64,000 bases of DNA from Dipylidium caninum (GCA_017562135.1 QEYB01001312.1:1116001-1180000); one strand, 5' to 3'. Positions 35,923 to 49,258 are shown, counted from the stretch's first letter. Notes: generated from the letters alone by a model not told the origin. Translations and numbers: made by a program.

Positions 35923-37929
35923 ACCTGACGCATCAAAGGAATCGACTCTAAACCGTCCTCAACTGGCGTCCTCGTAATTAAAGTAGCGTGGTACACTTAA
36001 ACAACTGTCGCGTTAAGCGCTGAAAGCCTCATTTCTTACTCTCAGTAGTCGTCTGTAGGCAGTTGATCTTGAAATTATGTCGTGTCAACTACATTAATGT
36101 TAACACATGGACATTACGTTAGCTTACCTTAGTTTTTTATTTCTATCCTAATTGTGTATTGGTATCTAATAAACAGCTGCTTTTGGGCGCAGTAACTGCG
36201 CTTTGCCACTTAATTTTTGCGCCTTTGTTCGTGTAATTTTAACCGTTTAGATGCGAATTTGCTATTGTTCTTAATCGCCTTTTACCCTTATTCTCTCCGT
36301 TTTCAAATTAATAAGGAATATTCATGTTAGGCGGTGTCTTGCTAAAATCTTAATCGTTCGATTGCACTTGTTCTTTCCGGTCATATTCCCAAATAATAAA
36401 TTTTACATACTCTATGCCCTTATATATGGCACCTTGTGTAGAATAACATGATTTTTACCAAATATTACTTTTGCTCAAGCTATTCTCCTACGTTACTTTC
36501 AACACCTTAAATTCCATTTGTCAAAACCGTTTACTCTTTCTTAAATCTGTTTCTCATTGGCATTTGTACGTTCCTATTTCGTTAAATGTGTGCCTTTTGT
36601 TGAGTAAGAAGATTTGAATGCTAATCACAAAACGAACAGCCAAAGCCTTTTTCTTCGAAAACTTAATACTTGGTTATTTATATGTCTTCGTGTATGCTTA
36701 ATTCTCGTTCCACTTGTGTTGCGCTTCTCGGAACCACTTGAGTTTTTAAACGTGACAATTTTACTGACTGCACATTTATTCTAGCTGAAGCTTGCTAAAA
36801 GCCACAGATCGTGATCTTCACACTGACTACATGCCCATTCTTATATAAATCTCGTTCCGAACGATTCCTCTGAGCGCAAGATTATCGTATTTCAATCAAA
36901 TTAGTTCAGTGTGCATCCGGAAAGAGTAATCTTTGACAACGATAATTAAAGGACCGAAGGATTGTGAATGCAGCTTGGGGCTCCAACCGTCTGGCTTAAA
37001 GTATGTGGAGTTAGACCCTTAGGTACAGGTAACATTCACTGTCTAACGCAGTTCTTAATCTTTCCTTTGCACCTGCCACCCAAACGAACCTAAATAGTGC
37101 TTGAGTAGTGCGCCAACAGACTCATTTTCCTTACCTCCTATCGCGGATCCTTGGGGACTTTCTTTGCGGCTCGGGCTTTATTTTATAGGGTGTGAGCTTA
37201 TACGTGTGACCATACTTTTCTCGCTACTTTCATATGCTGCGTTGAGAGCATAATTTGGCCCTTTGTTGAGAATACTAGTAATCTTAGTAATTAAAGCGCA
37301 TCATTTAGATGATTGGTGGTAAGTGAATAATAGCAAGTTATTCGTTCATTCACTATTGTAATATTATTTCTTGAAATATTTGCCCTATTCCTCATTATAA
37401 ACTTGGCCAAAATATGGGTCACAGCTTTTGGTAAATATTAGGATGTGTGAAATCTGCTGCTGCTCTCCACCATCCTCAGAAACCACGACGTTGTGTCTGA
37501 TTTCGCATGAAATTAACTAACCACTCGGTTGAGGCGATCACCTTTGGGGCAAGGCTGTCACAACCCATCTAGTACACATTTTGGCTTCTATTCTCGTCTT
37601 ATTCACGCAGATTTCTCGCTTGTTAGCACAAATAATTGTGAGAAATGAAATCTGGTCTGATGCAAAACGCTTGATGCGAAGTATAACTCATGGTGAGAAT
37701 CGCCCTGGTCTCATGAATTTTCTTAGCGGAAATGGCATGCGGGTCGAATTACGGTTTTCCCACCCTACTCGTAATGACTTGAGCAAAATAACATGTTGCG
37801 GATGTAAGCAGAGAGGTAAATGAGGGAGGAAACTGGTCAAGTGATCAAAATGGAATAAGATTAAGGCGAGAAAAGTTAAGGTGCTAACGATGAAGAGAGA
37901 TGTTTGAGTAGAACGAGATAGCAAGGTCC
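35923..37929. other. AT-rich intergenic region
   Basis: Upstream of the minus-strand E2 gene, so probably containing its promoter. About 2 kb of AT-rich unique DNA. A plus-strand frame at 37581-37823 (80 codons) has no recognised domain. Nothing else supported. Confidence 0.45.
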
Positions 37930-38413
37930 TCTCTCGTTGCGTCAGCAGACACCAGAGTGGGTGGGCGATGCCTCCACTCACGAGTGCCCGTCGTCACCCG
38001 TCATGCGGCCTGTGGCGCGCTTCGGTCCACTCCACTTCCCTCCTGTCCACACGTCCCCTCAACACACCTCACAGACGACGCTGATGGCGACGTCTCTGCA
38101 CTTCTTCGTCTGTCTGTCTGCATGTCTGCGTGCACACATATGCTCACCCGAGGACTCGAAGCAGAGTGTCGCAACGAGGAGACACTCAGTTGGTTGATCG
38201 AAATTCCTCACCAGTGCAACACCCGAACGTCGTCGAGCGAGCGACGCAGCTCCCACTGCTGTGCCAAGACAGGGCGCTGGTGAGTGAGGCGGCTGTCTCG
38301 TGTTGGACTTGTCATCGCACCACTCCTCATTTCCCACATGGCATTGAACACAGAGCGAAAGCTGAGGAGGAAGGAAGTGGCATGGGAAACGGACGGACTC
38401 TCCTCTGTGAGGT
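37930..38413. repeat. Inverted repeat, left copy (partner 41451-41936)
   Basis: About 485 bases match 41451-41936 in reverse complement with few differences; flanks diverge sharply at both ends. On the minus strand a frame reads MTSPTRDSRLTHQRPVLAQQ, WELRRSLDDVRVLH and then a GTGAGG donor, suggesting an exon. One base more than the partner (AGTGGTGCG) changes the upstream frame. Confidence 0.75.
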
Positions 38414-39963
38414 GTGGATGCACTACAACCGCCGGCGATACAGACAAAAGCACGAGGCACACGAGTCGGAGGCAGCCCGAGTTTCATTGATCAAATGTGG
38501 AAGGCCGAGTTGCGTTGAGGGGCGAGAGTTCAGGTTCTCGCTCACAACATGCTCAAGGTCTGCGAGTTATCTCACAAGTGGGAAAGTTGGTTTAATTTTC
38601 AGCGTCCGAGAGAAATTTGAGACTATTTTGCGCCTTCTCCTCCTCCCTTCCCATCTCCCCACACCCCGATACTTTCCCACACTCGAGTGGCAGTGCATTC
38701 GGGATTGAGTTGTCAGCGGATGGGGAATTTACTTCCAGCCTTATGCAACGGCTGAGAGGCGTGAGAAGAGACGGGGGTGGAGAGTGGCCGGGGGGAGAGG
38801 GGAGAGGGTTGGGTCGAGGTGCGATGAGGTGCGATGAGGTGAGGGAGAGAAGAGATAACGGCGCGGCACCTGCCCAGAGCTCACAGAAGCATGGGAACGG
38901 GCCAGCACGGGAGGATATCTTCATCCAATCGGAAGTTTAGCCCGTCCCTCCTTGGGAAAGGCGGTCTCCCCACATGCGGTGGATTGTGGGTTTAATTAGT
39001 CTTACTTTAAAACGGACGGAGGGTTGGGGAGTGGATGGGGGGTGGGGAAGCCGAGGGAAACCACCGGGGTGAGAACGAATCCTTCTGGTTATTTTGTCCG
39101 TAGAAATTGCCCTGCTGCGCGGTAGCAGTGGATGGGGGAAACCTTTGCAGTACCGAATAAAATTTTTAAACGGCAGGAAGTTGAAAATTGTCTGTTGGCC
39201 ATAGAGAAAAAAGGAGTGTCGAAAATCGGCGAGGCTTTTGGTTTTTTTACCTTTAAAATAAGTATGGGAATGGCGATGTACAACAGTTTAATTAGAATAT
39301 CCAGCTCATTAGCCTTACTCGAACGAAGTCTCTGACAGACGGAGAAAAAAATCGTCTTAATGCAATGCCTGAGGTCAAAAATCACTTTGGACAAGGCTTT
39401 CGAGACGGGCGAATGGTCTGGCAAGGGACCTCCAGGATGAAGCGTCGGTGGGCGGCTGAAGCGGAGCTTCCACTTCCGCGCCTCATGCTCGTTGCAATTG
39501 TGGAGCAGACGTTGGTGGACTGAGTCTCCTTCATCGTCCCTCAAGTCTAGGGATGACTTGACGGTTTTCATCGACGGAGTGTTGTGAAGGAGATTATAAG
39601 AATGGCGTAATCGCTAAGACAGTAAATAGACTATCATAAAAATGTGAGAAACGTCCTTCTTACTAGGTAGACAAGCGACGCAAGAAATCGGCTCGCAAGA
39701 GCACAGAAAAAGGTGGACGATGATCTAGTGTGGAATTTGTATGATCATTCACTTTTCGTTTTGAGTATCATTAGAAAATGGGGAGACAAACCAAGGGGAT
39801 TCCTTTGCACCAACTGCAGCTAATTCCTATGCCAATTTCGGCAAAGCGGAGAACATCCATTGCTGTCAAAGGACCAACTTTCCGTACCAGAAGGTACCGC
39901 AACACCATTGTCGGCAAGCAATTGACTAGATGATACGCAGACTTGGAGCATTCAATTGCCACG
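38414..39963. other. Region between repeats, no gene recognised
   Basis: A purine-rich stretch at about 38755-38860 includes an 11-bp tandem (GATGAGGTGC type). A 160-codon minus-strand frame at 39089-39571 and a 67-codon plus-strand frame over the same bases both lack domain or splice support and are not called. Confidence 0.35.
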
Positions 39964-40775
39964 AGGTGGCGTTCATTGTGGAAGCCGTGACCCGACAGGC
40001 CATGGCGACTTGGCAGCAGGACTGACCTCCAGTTCACAACAACTAAAAGGGGCAGGCAGCGTTCCGCGTCTACGTGGAGCCAGGCGGTGTCCATGCACAC
40101 CAGACAACTTCATCACCGTCAGCACTGAGGGTTGAGGATGGGGACAACCACATCTGTGGCCGGCGCCTGTTCTTTTTCGCAGACTGGTAGGTGCCACTCG
40201 TAACATCGAGGTGCGTCGAGGACTAGTGCACCACATACGACGACATCGACTGTGTCGCCTCTGTCAGACGCCCGTCACGTGTCAGACGCGCGTCTATTGG
40301 TCGAGCCACCAATTTCGCGTGAGGCCATGGGGTCAGTGGTTGATGGACTGCGCGACGCACACCGAGGCGGTCGAATGCAGCATCGCCGATGCAGCGATTG
40401 GCTGGAGGTGTCGGCAAACAAAGACGATTACAGTAGGGGACATTTTCAAGTGCAGCTTTTCCCATGCCCAACCTACTTCATTGCGTCTACTCCGATAAGT
40501 GGGTGTGAATTTGATAGCACAACCGTCGTTTGGGGCTACACCAGTAGGAAACTCATTCGTTGTGGATGAGAATGTCGAAAGCGAGAAAAGTGTGGCACGA
40601 GGATGAACTCCTCCTGCCGTCCACACCGTAAGGTCTTTAACCACACACATACATACATACATACACACAGACACACACACACACACACACACGTGGAAGA
40701 CGTGGAAGGGCACATCAAGTGGGGGAAGCACGAGTTCCCGTCACCTTCACGAGACAGCTCTGCCGTAGTAAGGGA
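39964..40775. repeat. Isolated copy of the 0.8-kb module (same as 14357-15165)
   Basis: Almost identical to 14357-15165 in the same orientation, and inverted to 23845-24655. Both ends break off abruptly into unique DNA. Differences include a 2-base insertion (ACGCGCGTC versus ACGCGTC) and microsatellite length (40644-40693). It lies inside the 3-kb loop of the small inverted repeat 37930-38413 / 41451-41936. Confidence 0.85.
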
Positions 40776-41450
40776 ATTAGAGTAATTGTAGGTGTGTTTG
40801 TGCTCTACACCTATTAGGCAAATTGCCAACTGGGCCAGCGGGAAGAGGAAAAGCGTGCAAGAGGGGGAGGCGGGGGTGACGCTTACTAATAAATAGACTG
40901 TGTACGTAGGGGCTAATCAGGCATTAAGCACGTCTTCCAACGGAACATGAAACAACAAATTGCGGTCCTCGGAACCGCCTGTTTTCTTTTTTTTCATATC
41001 AGGAGAGGACATTGGGCGGAGGGGCGAAGGCCCTGGTCGCACGGGCGGAAACCTTTTAAGTTGACTCGTCGCACATTTGGACAGTCTCCGTTGCAAACTG
41101 TTGTTGAAGCTTAATTAAATCTAATGGCATTCCACTTTGAATAAGAGTTGTAATCAGAGCAGAAGACGACAGTCTTTATTTGAGCGGACCGAATTTCCTA
41201 GAGTTTTCGGACCTTATGCCACCTTCCAACTCAAGATCCTGTAGTGAATCCTCGCATTGGTGTGAAGAGAGGCCAGTTAAGCAGGATTTGCCGACTTGTA
41301 TAAAAATTGCCTCAATTTCATCACATCCAGTTTCTATTCTCACTCATTTTCATTTGCCCTAACCGAAAGGGAGAGAAGTTACGAAAATCCGTGTCAACCG
41401 AGACCCCTATATTCTGACTCGAGCTCCTCGTGCTCCCGCCTGTTGCATTC

Positions 41451-41936
41451 GCACCTCACAGAGGAGAGTCCGTCCGTTTCCCATGCCACTTTCCTTCCTC
41501 CTCAGCTTCGCTCTGTGTTCAATGCCATGTGGGAAATGAGGAGTGTGCGATGACAAGTCCAACACGAGACAGCCGCCTCACTCACCAGCGCCCTGTCTTG
41601 GCACAGCAGTGGGAGCTGCGTCGCTCGCTCGACGACGTTCGGGTGTTGCACTGGTGAGGAATTTCGAATCAACCAAACTGAGTGTCTCCTCGTTGCGACA
41701 CTCTGCTTCGAGTCCTCGGGTGAGCATATGTGTGCACGCAGACATGCAGACAGACAGACGAAGAAGTGCAGAGACGTCGCCATCAGCGTCGTCTGTGAGG
41801 TGTGTTGAGGGGACGTGTGGACAGGAGGGAAGTGGAGTGGACCGAAGCGCGCCACAGGCCGCATGACGGGTGACGACGGGCACTCGTGAGTGGAGGCATC
41901 GCCCACCCCACTCTGGTGTCTGCTGACGCAACGAGA
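41451..41936. repeat. Inverted repeat, right copy, with exon-like plus-strand frame
   Basis: Partner of 37930-38413. Here a plus-strand exon candidate, 41506-41653, has a good acceptor (CCTTCCTCCTCAG) and donor (CTG|GTGAGG) and reads SLCVQCHVGNEECAMTSPT continuing through RLTHQRPVLAQQWELRRSLD. Cysteine spacing C-x2-C-x6-C is visible. Family not recognised. Confidence 0.6.
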
Positions 41937-44900
41937 CACGTCTCGGCAATTGCCTGCCAGCAGCTGAAGCGATTATTGTTCCCTTCATTATTCAATGCAT
42001 CGGGAACTCCCAGCTATTCAGCGCCTGACTGGCCACCCAAATCCAAATTGATGGGGTTTTGGTTTGACACCAAAGTACATAACACCAGAAACCTCTGACT
42101 CATATGAAGATTTTATGTTTGGTTTTCTTCATTTCCCGTTCATTTCTCCTCAGTCGGTAAAAAGTCTTCTTTTATCATTTTTTCGTTCCTACGGCGGAGC
42201 CACGGGCGCAAGAACAATGCTTGGCATGCGTTAAGTTATTTCAATCAAAATTCTTGGAGATCTCGTAAGTTCGCCTGGACGGCGGTCCAACCTCGTCTGC
42301 TGCCTCCGTAACACATTTCCCCTCCCATTTCATCTCCACACTTGCCTTGTGACGTCTCACCCCCATCGGTGAGTTCATTCAAGCCCAGAATAGCGGGATG
42401 GACAGCGGTGAAGAAGCTCGTCTTCCGTCCTCCTTCTCTAATATGCTTCCTCACAAACAATGTCATTCCTAAGTGAAACTTGGGTGTTGGGGTAGAGAGG
42501 AGAGTTCAAAATGGCCAAAGAGGATTCTTGGCGGTTACTTCACTGCGTGCCCGTAGGGTGCGTGATATCATCACCAACTTCACACCAGCCGTTCAGTTCC
42601 ACTACCATATTCTCTTCTGTCAAACATTTTGTCCTTTTTTCATGGCTTCCTAATGCCCCCGCCTCCGTTGGATGGTCATAGTCCTTCACTGCCTCTTCTG
42701 CCTCTACTTAACACTTTAATCCACCTCTAAAGGTGACCCACTCATCAGACCATGGGGGACATGCCTCCGAATTTCAAGAGGATGAGCGGGAAACAAGACC
42801 TCTCAAGAAAAGCGTCGACTTTGCCGTTGGTACGAGGCAGAATGACCCTTTGCGACTAGGTCTCAAGGACGAAGTGTTCCTGTGGTGTGACAATCTGCAT
42901 GTCGCCTTCAATTGTAACCTTCTGGTGCCTTCCCGTTGGCCGCCGGTCCCTCTGCGTCCCTTGCGCCCCCGGACAAGTGCGTACGGTCCCGTTGGCCACC
43001 ATGCAACCGCCTGTCATGCACGCACATCCATATTTTGCCACACCAAATCGTGAGACCAGGCCCCATGCTGTTGCTGATGATGGCAAAGTGTGATGCAGAA
43101 TGAGGGTGGAGGAAGGAGGGTGAGGGAGGGGGAGGGGGAAGGGGGCAACACGGGTGAATGATGATTGAGGTATAAGGAAAAGTATGTAAGGGAAAAAGGC
43201 ATCCATATTTAATCCGCCCTGCATTTAACTACTCGATGGAAAAAAAAAAACAAAGCAAAAACTCCTTTATTTATGGTATGATAAAAGCTATTTGTTTCTA
43301 ACCGCCCCACAAAAACTTTACAACTTATGTCAAAGTGGAAAGAGGACGCCACCTAAATGCTGAGAAATTCCACGCCAGCCACGAAGGCGGGATGACGAGC
43401 TCGTGGATGCTCAGAGAGCGCATTCGACAGGCTAATTTCAGGTATGAGAACGCACTGACGTTTGTAATCTCTCAGGCGGGCTGCTGCGAGGCCGTGGCGA
43501 GGCTGTGCCGACGTGTTTGATCCCGCTCAGTCGGCAAGCAATCAGCGAGGGAGGCGCGACGCGAGGCTGAGAGCAGCCGCTTCGCGACTCGAGGGCACCC
43601 TGATCTGCTGTGGCTGGGGTCTCCTGACCTTCTTCAGTCAGTCCGCAAGTCGGTGCCCCCCAGTGGAGTGTAGCGTCAGATACTTCGACACCGCACCAAT
43701 TTTAGATAACGACATTCACGGTGAATTTTGGTGTTTACACTTGCGATGACCACTGGCGAAATGGTGGGCCTCTGAACTGATCAAATGGTGATTTTAAGCT
43801 AAGTGGAGCCATGAGATGCCCCGGGGGGCAGCGCGATTAGGGATGGTGGAGGTGAGGTGGGGACGAAAAACACTCCGAAGTGGGTGCTCATCATGTTAAT
43901 TAATAAAATAGCCCTTCGGAGAGGATATAAGGGTGTGGGGGAACTCACCCAAGGAAATTGCCGCCTTGATAAATTGTCTAAAGTCAGACCCTATTTTCAG
44001 TCGCCTGCGTCTTAAGCCTCCACCGTGCCGTAAAGTAGATCAACTGGCAAATTCACCGCTTTTGTGCTTCTCCCTTTCCATTCAATGAATCAAAGCGCCG
44101 GGTGACCGAGTACCAGAAGGAGTTTTGCATGAGTGGGAATCCGCCTTTCAAGGATAATCCCGCTTGCAGTATTCCTCCTAGTTATTTCGTGTTTATGGCG
44201 TCGGCGGGAGAATTGTGAAGTAGCGGACAATAGGGGAGTGTACCAAATGCCCAAATAGGCCAAAGGATTCACATACAAACAGACTTATTTATGTTCCAGA
44301 TCCGTCGTCGTGCAGATTTGACTTGCGGCGCCGAGTTAACCCTTAATGAGCGCGTAATGACGGCCTGAAATGTCATGTTTCATCTTTGAGAGATAGGAGG
44401 AAGTCGAGGAAACGTGTGAAACATCTGAATTGAGAGGAGGCGGAAAAAGAACCACAGTAGGCCAGGCTCCTTTCGATTCACCAGGTCCACACCGAGCCCC
44501 TGGTAGGTGCAGGAGAAATTTTTCCCTGCTGAAGGGGGTGCGTTTGATCACTCAGACGGAACAGCACGGGAAAAAGCTCCAGGATGCCGAGTGGTAATTC
44601 CACTTTAGACTGGGGCACCCTCACAACCTAATAGTTGTTGGATAGTATTTCTGTTGTGATTGTCGAACAGATAAACACCTGTGCAGCGCCTGTTAGCTCT
44701 AGTGACGGATGCTCGGAGTTCCTCGGAGTGCTCCTCGCCTCGCCTCGCCTCTCTCCGCACGTGTTGATTGCAGCGACGCAGTCAAATTAATCCAATTAAC
44801 AGAGCCTCGAGGTTAACGGTGGCGCAGGACGCAAATTTGGTGCTCTGCCGTCACGGGGCCACTTCAGTGCTGTCTGGGAAAACCTCACATGCCCCCGAGG

Positions 44901-45550
44901 GCGCAACGCAAATGTACAGTCACGTGTTGTTTTAGGATATCTACTGTGATAGCTTTCCCTGCTGTTCGAGTAGCCACCTCTTTTTGACCTCTTTTCCCAC
45001 ACGATCCTTTCGGTCTCTCGGTGAATTCACACTTGTCAGCCTTGCCAGCCTTCATTTTAACACCGGCTCCGTGAAAATTGCTGCCCAAATCGAAGGTGGA
45101 AGGTAAATTGCTTATTTTAACGATCGTAGATTAGGCCCCGACGCGAATGGATGATAGAATCCCTACAAACTGCCTTGACGTCGGGTTATATTATGACTGA
45201 GGGGTCGGCAGCGGAGTTCCAGTCTGCTGTGACGGTGGAGGGACGAATAGAAGACGTCCCTTAAGTATTATATGGCAACTAAGGGGGTTCACCTTGTTTC
45301 CGCCCTGTTTTAGACGACATCCCATGTCGTCGGAAAGTGAACCCGTCGCCTTACACCGACTGCAGCCCCAAAGAGGCAACAAGTTACCCGTCAAGTCTGC
45401 TTCATCTTCCACACGCCCGTCAGAACGCCCGAATTAAAAATTCCCCGTTGGCGGTTTCCTCTGAGTCCACTTCTGCAGCCAGGGTTTTGTGGCTAGAAAT
45501 GATCTCAGACCTATTTGAGGCATAATTAAAACATTTCTTTGGGATTGCAA
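41937..45550. other. Mostly non-coding region with one weak exon candidate
   Basis: A plus-strand exon candidate at 42749-42829 (TMGDMPPNFKRMSGKQDLSR, then KASTLPL with a GTACGA donor) has fair splice borders but no partner exons in phase. A frame at about 45322-45430 (ESEPVALHRLQPQRGNK) may belong to the exon that follows at 45552. The rest shows nothing I can support. Confidence 0.3.
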
Positions 45551-45551
45551 G

Positions 45552-45749
45552 TCACTTACACTCCAGCTCAAGCAATTGAGTGGAACATATCCATCCGTGG
45601 TCTCGGGGCTGAAGTCCGCCGTCAGTAGCCCCACCGCCTCCACCAAATCCTCCAAGGGTCTACTTTGGGATGATGAACTTCTACGAGCCATGCACCAGTG
45701 CAATGATCTTCTAGCTGAACTGTGGAAGACTTTCAGTACACTCCAGTAA
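45552..45749 (+). CDS. Candidate 3'-terminal exon of an unrecognised gene
   Basis: A plus-strand frame reads LTLQLKQLSGTYPSVVSGLK, a Ser/Thr/Lys-rich linker, then LLWDDELLRAMHQCNDLLAE and LWKTFSTLQ before a TAA at 45747. The composition is protein-like, with an amphipathic helix at the end, and a possible acceptor lies just upstream (TTGCAAG or CACTCCAG). No family recognised; start exons not located. Confidence 0.35.
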   Translation, partial: SLTLQLKQLSGTYPSVVSGLKSAVSSPTASTKSSKGLLWDDELLRAMHQCNDLLAELWKTFSTLQ

Positions 45750-48700
45750 CCTGGCTCCCTTATGCTCCTCAAGGCACGTGGCAGGAGTGAGAGACTAATG
45801 AAATCTTTATCTTACCTTTTAGGAGGTGCAATCGTTCGGCATTCCGAAGTAGTGCATTAAATTGTACTCTGGTTTGGTACACATACAAGGGAAGATTTCC
45901 GTCTGCCCGATTTTGGAGTGGTTAAAAGGACAGACTGTAGACCGCCTCTCTAGTTAGTCTTTACGAGATGACATCCCATGGGGGGTTACTCCAAGCACTG
46001 ACGATGGCAAACGCACTTTATAACTCACATTTTGTCTAAAAGCTGCATTACTTTCTACTCCCATGAAAAAGCAACGTTTCAGAACGAAAAACAGTGATTG
46101 AGTGATGCGGTGTGACATACCTCCGAGTTGGAAGGCTAATTTTCGACTTGCCCTCTACACAAGACACTAGACTTAATTTTGCTCTTGTCTGTTGAGAATA
46201 AAAACGAGAAAAGATGTTAGGGACTTTTTCCCTGGCCCGCACTTCAACTATGTAAGATCCTCTCATTCACCATAAAGCATATTTCCGTAAAAATGCTAAG
46301 ACTAATGCCTTATTTCTATGCGAGGACAAGTAGAAAATGCTCCAACATGCGAAGGCCGGTGCGACGTATCGGTGAGGGTTTACGCCCTTCGAAGTGTTAA
46401 ATGCTGCAGAAGGGTTCTTTTTTCCAGCCGCCTCACCCGACGTCTCAATGCCGGAGCGCAGCGCTCTCCACATGGGGGAGGATACGGGGTGGGCGATCGA
46501 GGCGCCCTTTAACACACATTAACGGTGTGAGGAGCAAAAGTGACGTGAAGAGGGGAGTGCAAAATCCACCTCCTTTCCCCTATTCCGCTCGTGTGTGAAT
46601 CGCCCGGATCACCTAAGACAGTTGCTGCGGTGAGGGAGGAAGTGAACGCTGACACGGAGAGTGTGATACAGCTAAATATACTTTTTAATATAATAAAAGC
46701 GCCTCGGTACCCCACCCAAAATTCGTTTTGGTTGCAAGGTGTGGGCAATACCTAAACACGGCTTCCCACAGGCGCCATTGGAGCATCCACCTCGAGAAGG
46801 AAAGCTCCTTTCCGCCTACCACCGTCCTATTGTTTGTACTACTTATAAAAAATAATCTGCCCTCAGAACTCAAGCTCGCACCTCCATCAGTCAAATAGTT
46901 TGCAAGACCGGGTAACTCGCACGTGGCGACGTGTTGCAACACGTTTTTGTCTTCACCGTTTTTTCGCTAGGAGCTACAACATGTCAGCAATGCTTTTCTT
47001 CCCTTCCTATGGTCTACTGTCTTGTGGTCTCTCCACCGGTGATGCTTGTGGAATTGCAAGTGCTGACACCGAGGACTCTGGAAGTGCCACTTGAGAGCCT
47101 TAAGCCGGTTGCCCGAATGATTAGAATAATCATTTAGTACAACATTTGCCACAGGATTGTGTGGCTTAGTACACCTTTCTTTCATCGTTTGACACCTAGA
47201 ACACCGCCAGATTTTGGTATGTATGAGCATCCTCAAGAGTGGAGTCAACTGTAAGATGTTACACACGACGGACATTCCGCACTCGAAAAGGGGAGGACTG
47301 GACTCGCCGTCACAGCTTACCTTTGGACAGGTCACATCAGCCGAGGGCGACTCGGCTTGAGGCATGACACCACTCCACCAAGGCGCTCGTCCAAGTCGTC
47401 CGACCAAGAAAGACGGCCCGGTTTCTGGTGGGAAACGGTGCCCAGTTAGACCGAGCAGAGCGGAGGTGTCTTGGCGGAGGGCATTAAACCGGTGTACAAT
47501 GCTAAGTTCTGCCCTACTGAAACCTCATCAACCTCTGTTTATACGTGGTCTGATTCGAGCGTGACTCCGTCATTTTCACCTTTAAACCTGCTTCCAGTGA
47601 TGTAAGACATTCACATCAACGTCTCCACGAGGCTAGTTAGCAACTTTATTGTTTGCAATTGGTGCATGATCTTATTTGCTGTGATGCAGCACTCCTTCAA
47701 GATGTCCTGTAGCCTGTAAGGTTGTCCACCCTTCATAATTGGGCTTTTACATACGTTTACATGTGACGGGTGACTGTTTCCTGACAACGGTCTCGTGTGT
47801 TAAAGGAAAGGTATGAAAGGACTCATTTTGATGCACGGAAACTGGGAAAGTCATTCCCCTTAGGACAATGATTTATCATTCGTTAGGAGACATCGGCGCC
47901 AAGCAGTAACCTGTCTTTACTTTCTTCTCTTTCTCATCACGTAGCACCCATTATAATTCATTCACTGATATCGTATAAGAATTATTCTTGTTATTCTGTG
48001 TTGTGTAAACTCTTCGTCAATTGTTCTCCAAAAATATGTTTCTAATGCCTAGAAAACCACTTTATAATCGTAGACTCAACTTAAATTTCTTTCCTAGTGA
48101 CCAAAAACAACAGTCAGGGGGGTGTAAAGCTTGATATCGGTAAAATCCGTGGATATTTTGCAGACGCCTCTCATTGAAAAGCGTTTTTGTTTGGCTGGTT
48201 TGAATCGTGACGGATGCACTGAGATGATATTACCAAATTTATGCAAAACAAAAACCCATCAACTCACTAAATCACACTGAACTTTTGCTAACACCTGCCG
48301 ATGCGCTAATCTTAGGGTAAACCCGAAGTTGTGTTCCCCACTGTCACGCTCTAATTGGATTGGTCTTTTTTTCCCGTGAGAACTCAAATGCATGATTAAT
48401 TCTGGGCTGCCGATCGATAAAACTACCGTGTCTCCGTAACTTTTATAGGTGCCTTGTGTCAAGCATGGAAGTCTACGCGGTTAGAGTCTACGCGGTTAGA
48501 GTTCATTGGTCCAAAATCCAGGGCACCCATCAGTCATCGATTGACCTATTTAAAGTGCAATGTGTCGAAAAAACAAATTATCTAAAGAGTTTTGGTTAAC
48601 TGAAACAAATTGCAATAGCGTTTTTCGGGCCTTAAAGTCCTACTGAAGGGAACAGTTTCTTCTTCACACATTCACAACTTTTTCTCTACCGAATTGTGTA
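45750..48700. other. Intergenic region, no gene recognised
   Basis: No convincing exon. A Cys/His-rich minus-strand frame at 46967-47407 lacks a recognisable zinc-finger spacing. A perfect 15-bp tandem duplication (GTCTACGCGGTTAGA twice) lies at 48471-48500. Confidence 0.35.
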
Positions 48701-49258
48701 ACGCGCGCGTAGGCGGTCTCAGACGCGCACTCGTACATACGCACGCTATAGGGTAGAGGGGTGGACCAATCAGCACTGCGCTCTATAATGATTGGCTCTG
48801 CTACCCGTCAAGCGCCTAAACGTCTCATGTACGCATGCGTTCGTCCAAGAGTGCGTGTTACGAATTCGCTTAAATGAATACGCGCACACACACTCACACA
48901 CTCGCGTTCGCCCCGCTTCCACTGCGACTGCCTCTCTTTTAATACGGGTCATGGTTGTGACTGAGTTTGTGTATGTCATTGTGTGACACGCGCGCACTAA
49001 TACACGCACGACACACACAACGCAAACGCGCACACACGCACACCATAGGAATCACATCGCATCGCATCACATCACATCACATCAGAACGGTGCGCAACAG
49101 AACGTGGAATTGCCCCCGCTCACTCACTCGCGCTCCTTCTCTCTCATAGAGCAGTGAATTAATATTCACTCCCACGCTCGTCTAAAGAAAGAGAAAATTC
49201 CACGGCTGGGAATTCCCATCATCCCCTCTCGCTCTCTCTCTCTCCCCGCGACTCTCGG
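48701..49258 (+). promoter_or_regulatory. Candidate promoter/5' region of the EGF-repeat gene
   Basis: CpG-richer DNA than its surroundings, with an ACGCGCGCG block near 48702, dispersed CA-type repeats (48885-49040), a (CATCG/A)n pentamer array at about 49044-49084 and a CT-rich stretch just before the ATG at 49259. No clear TATA box; ATTAATATTCAC at about 49159 is AT-rich. Assigned mainly by position. Confidence 0.35.

Noticed and set aside
39089..39571. 160-codon minus-strand open frame
   Set aside because: No recognisable motif, and an opposite-strand frame overlaps it; no start or splice support.
46967..47407. Cys/His-rich minus-strand frame as zinc-finger protein
   Set aside because: Cys and His are not in a recognised zinc-finger spacing.
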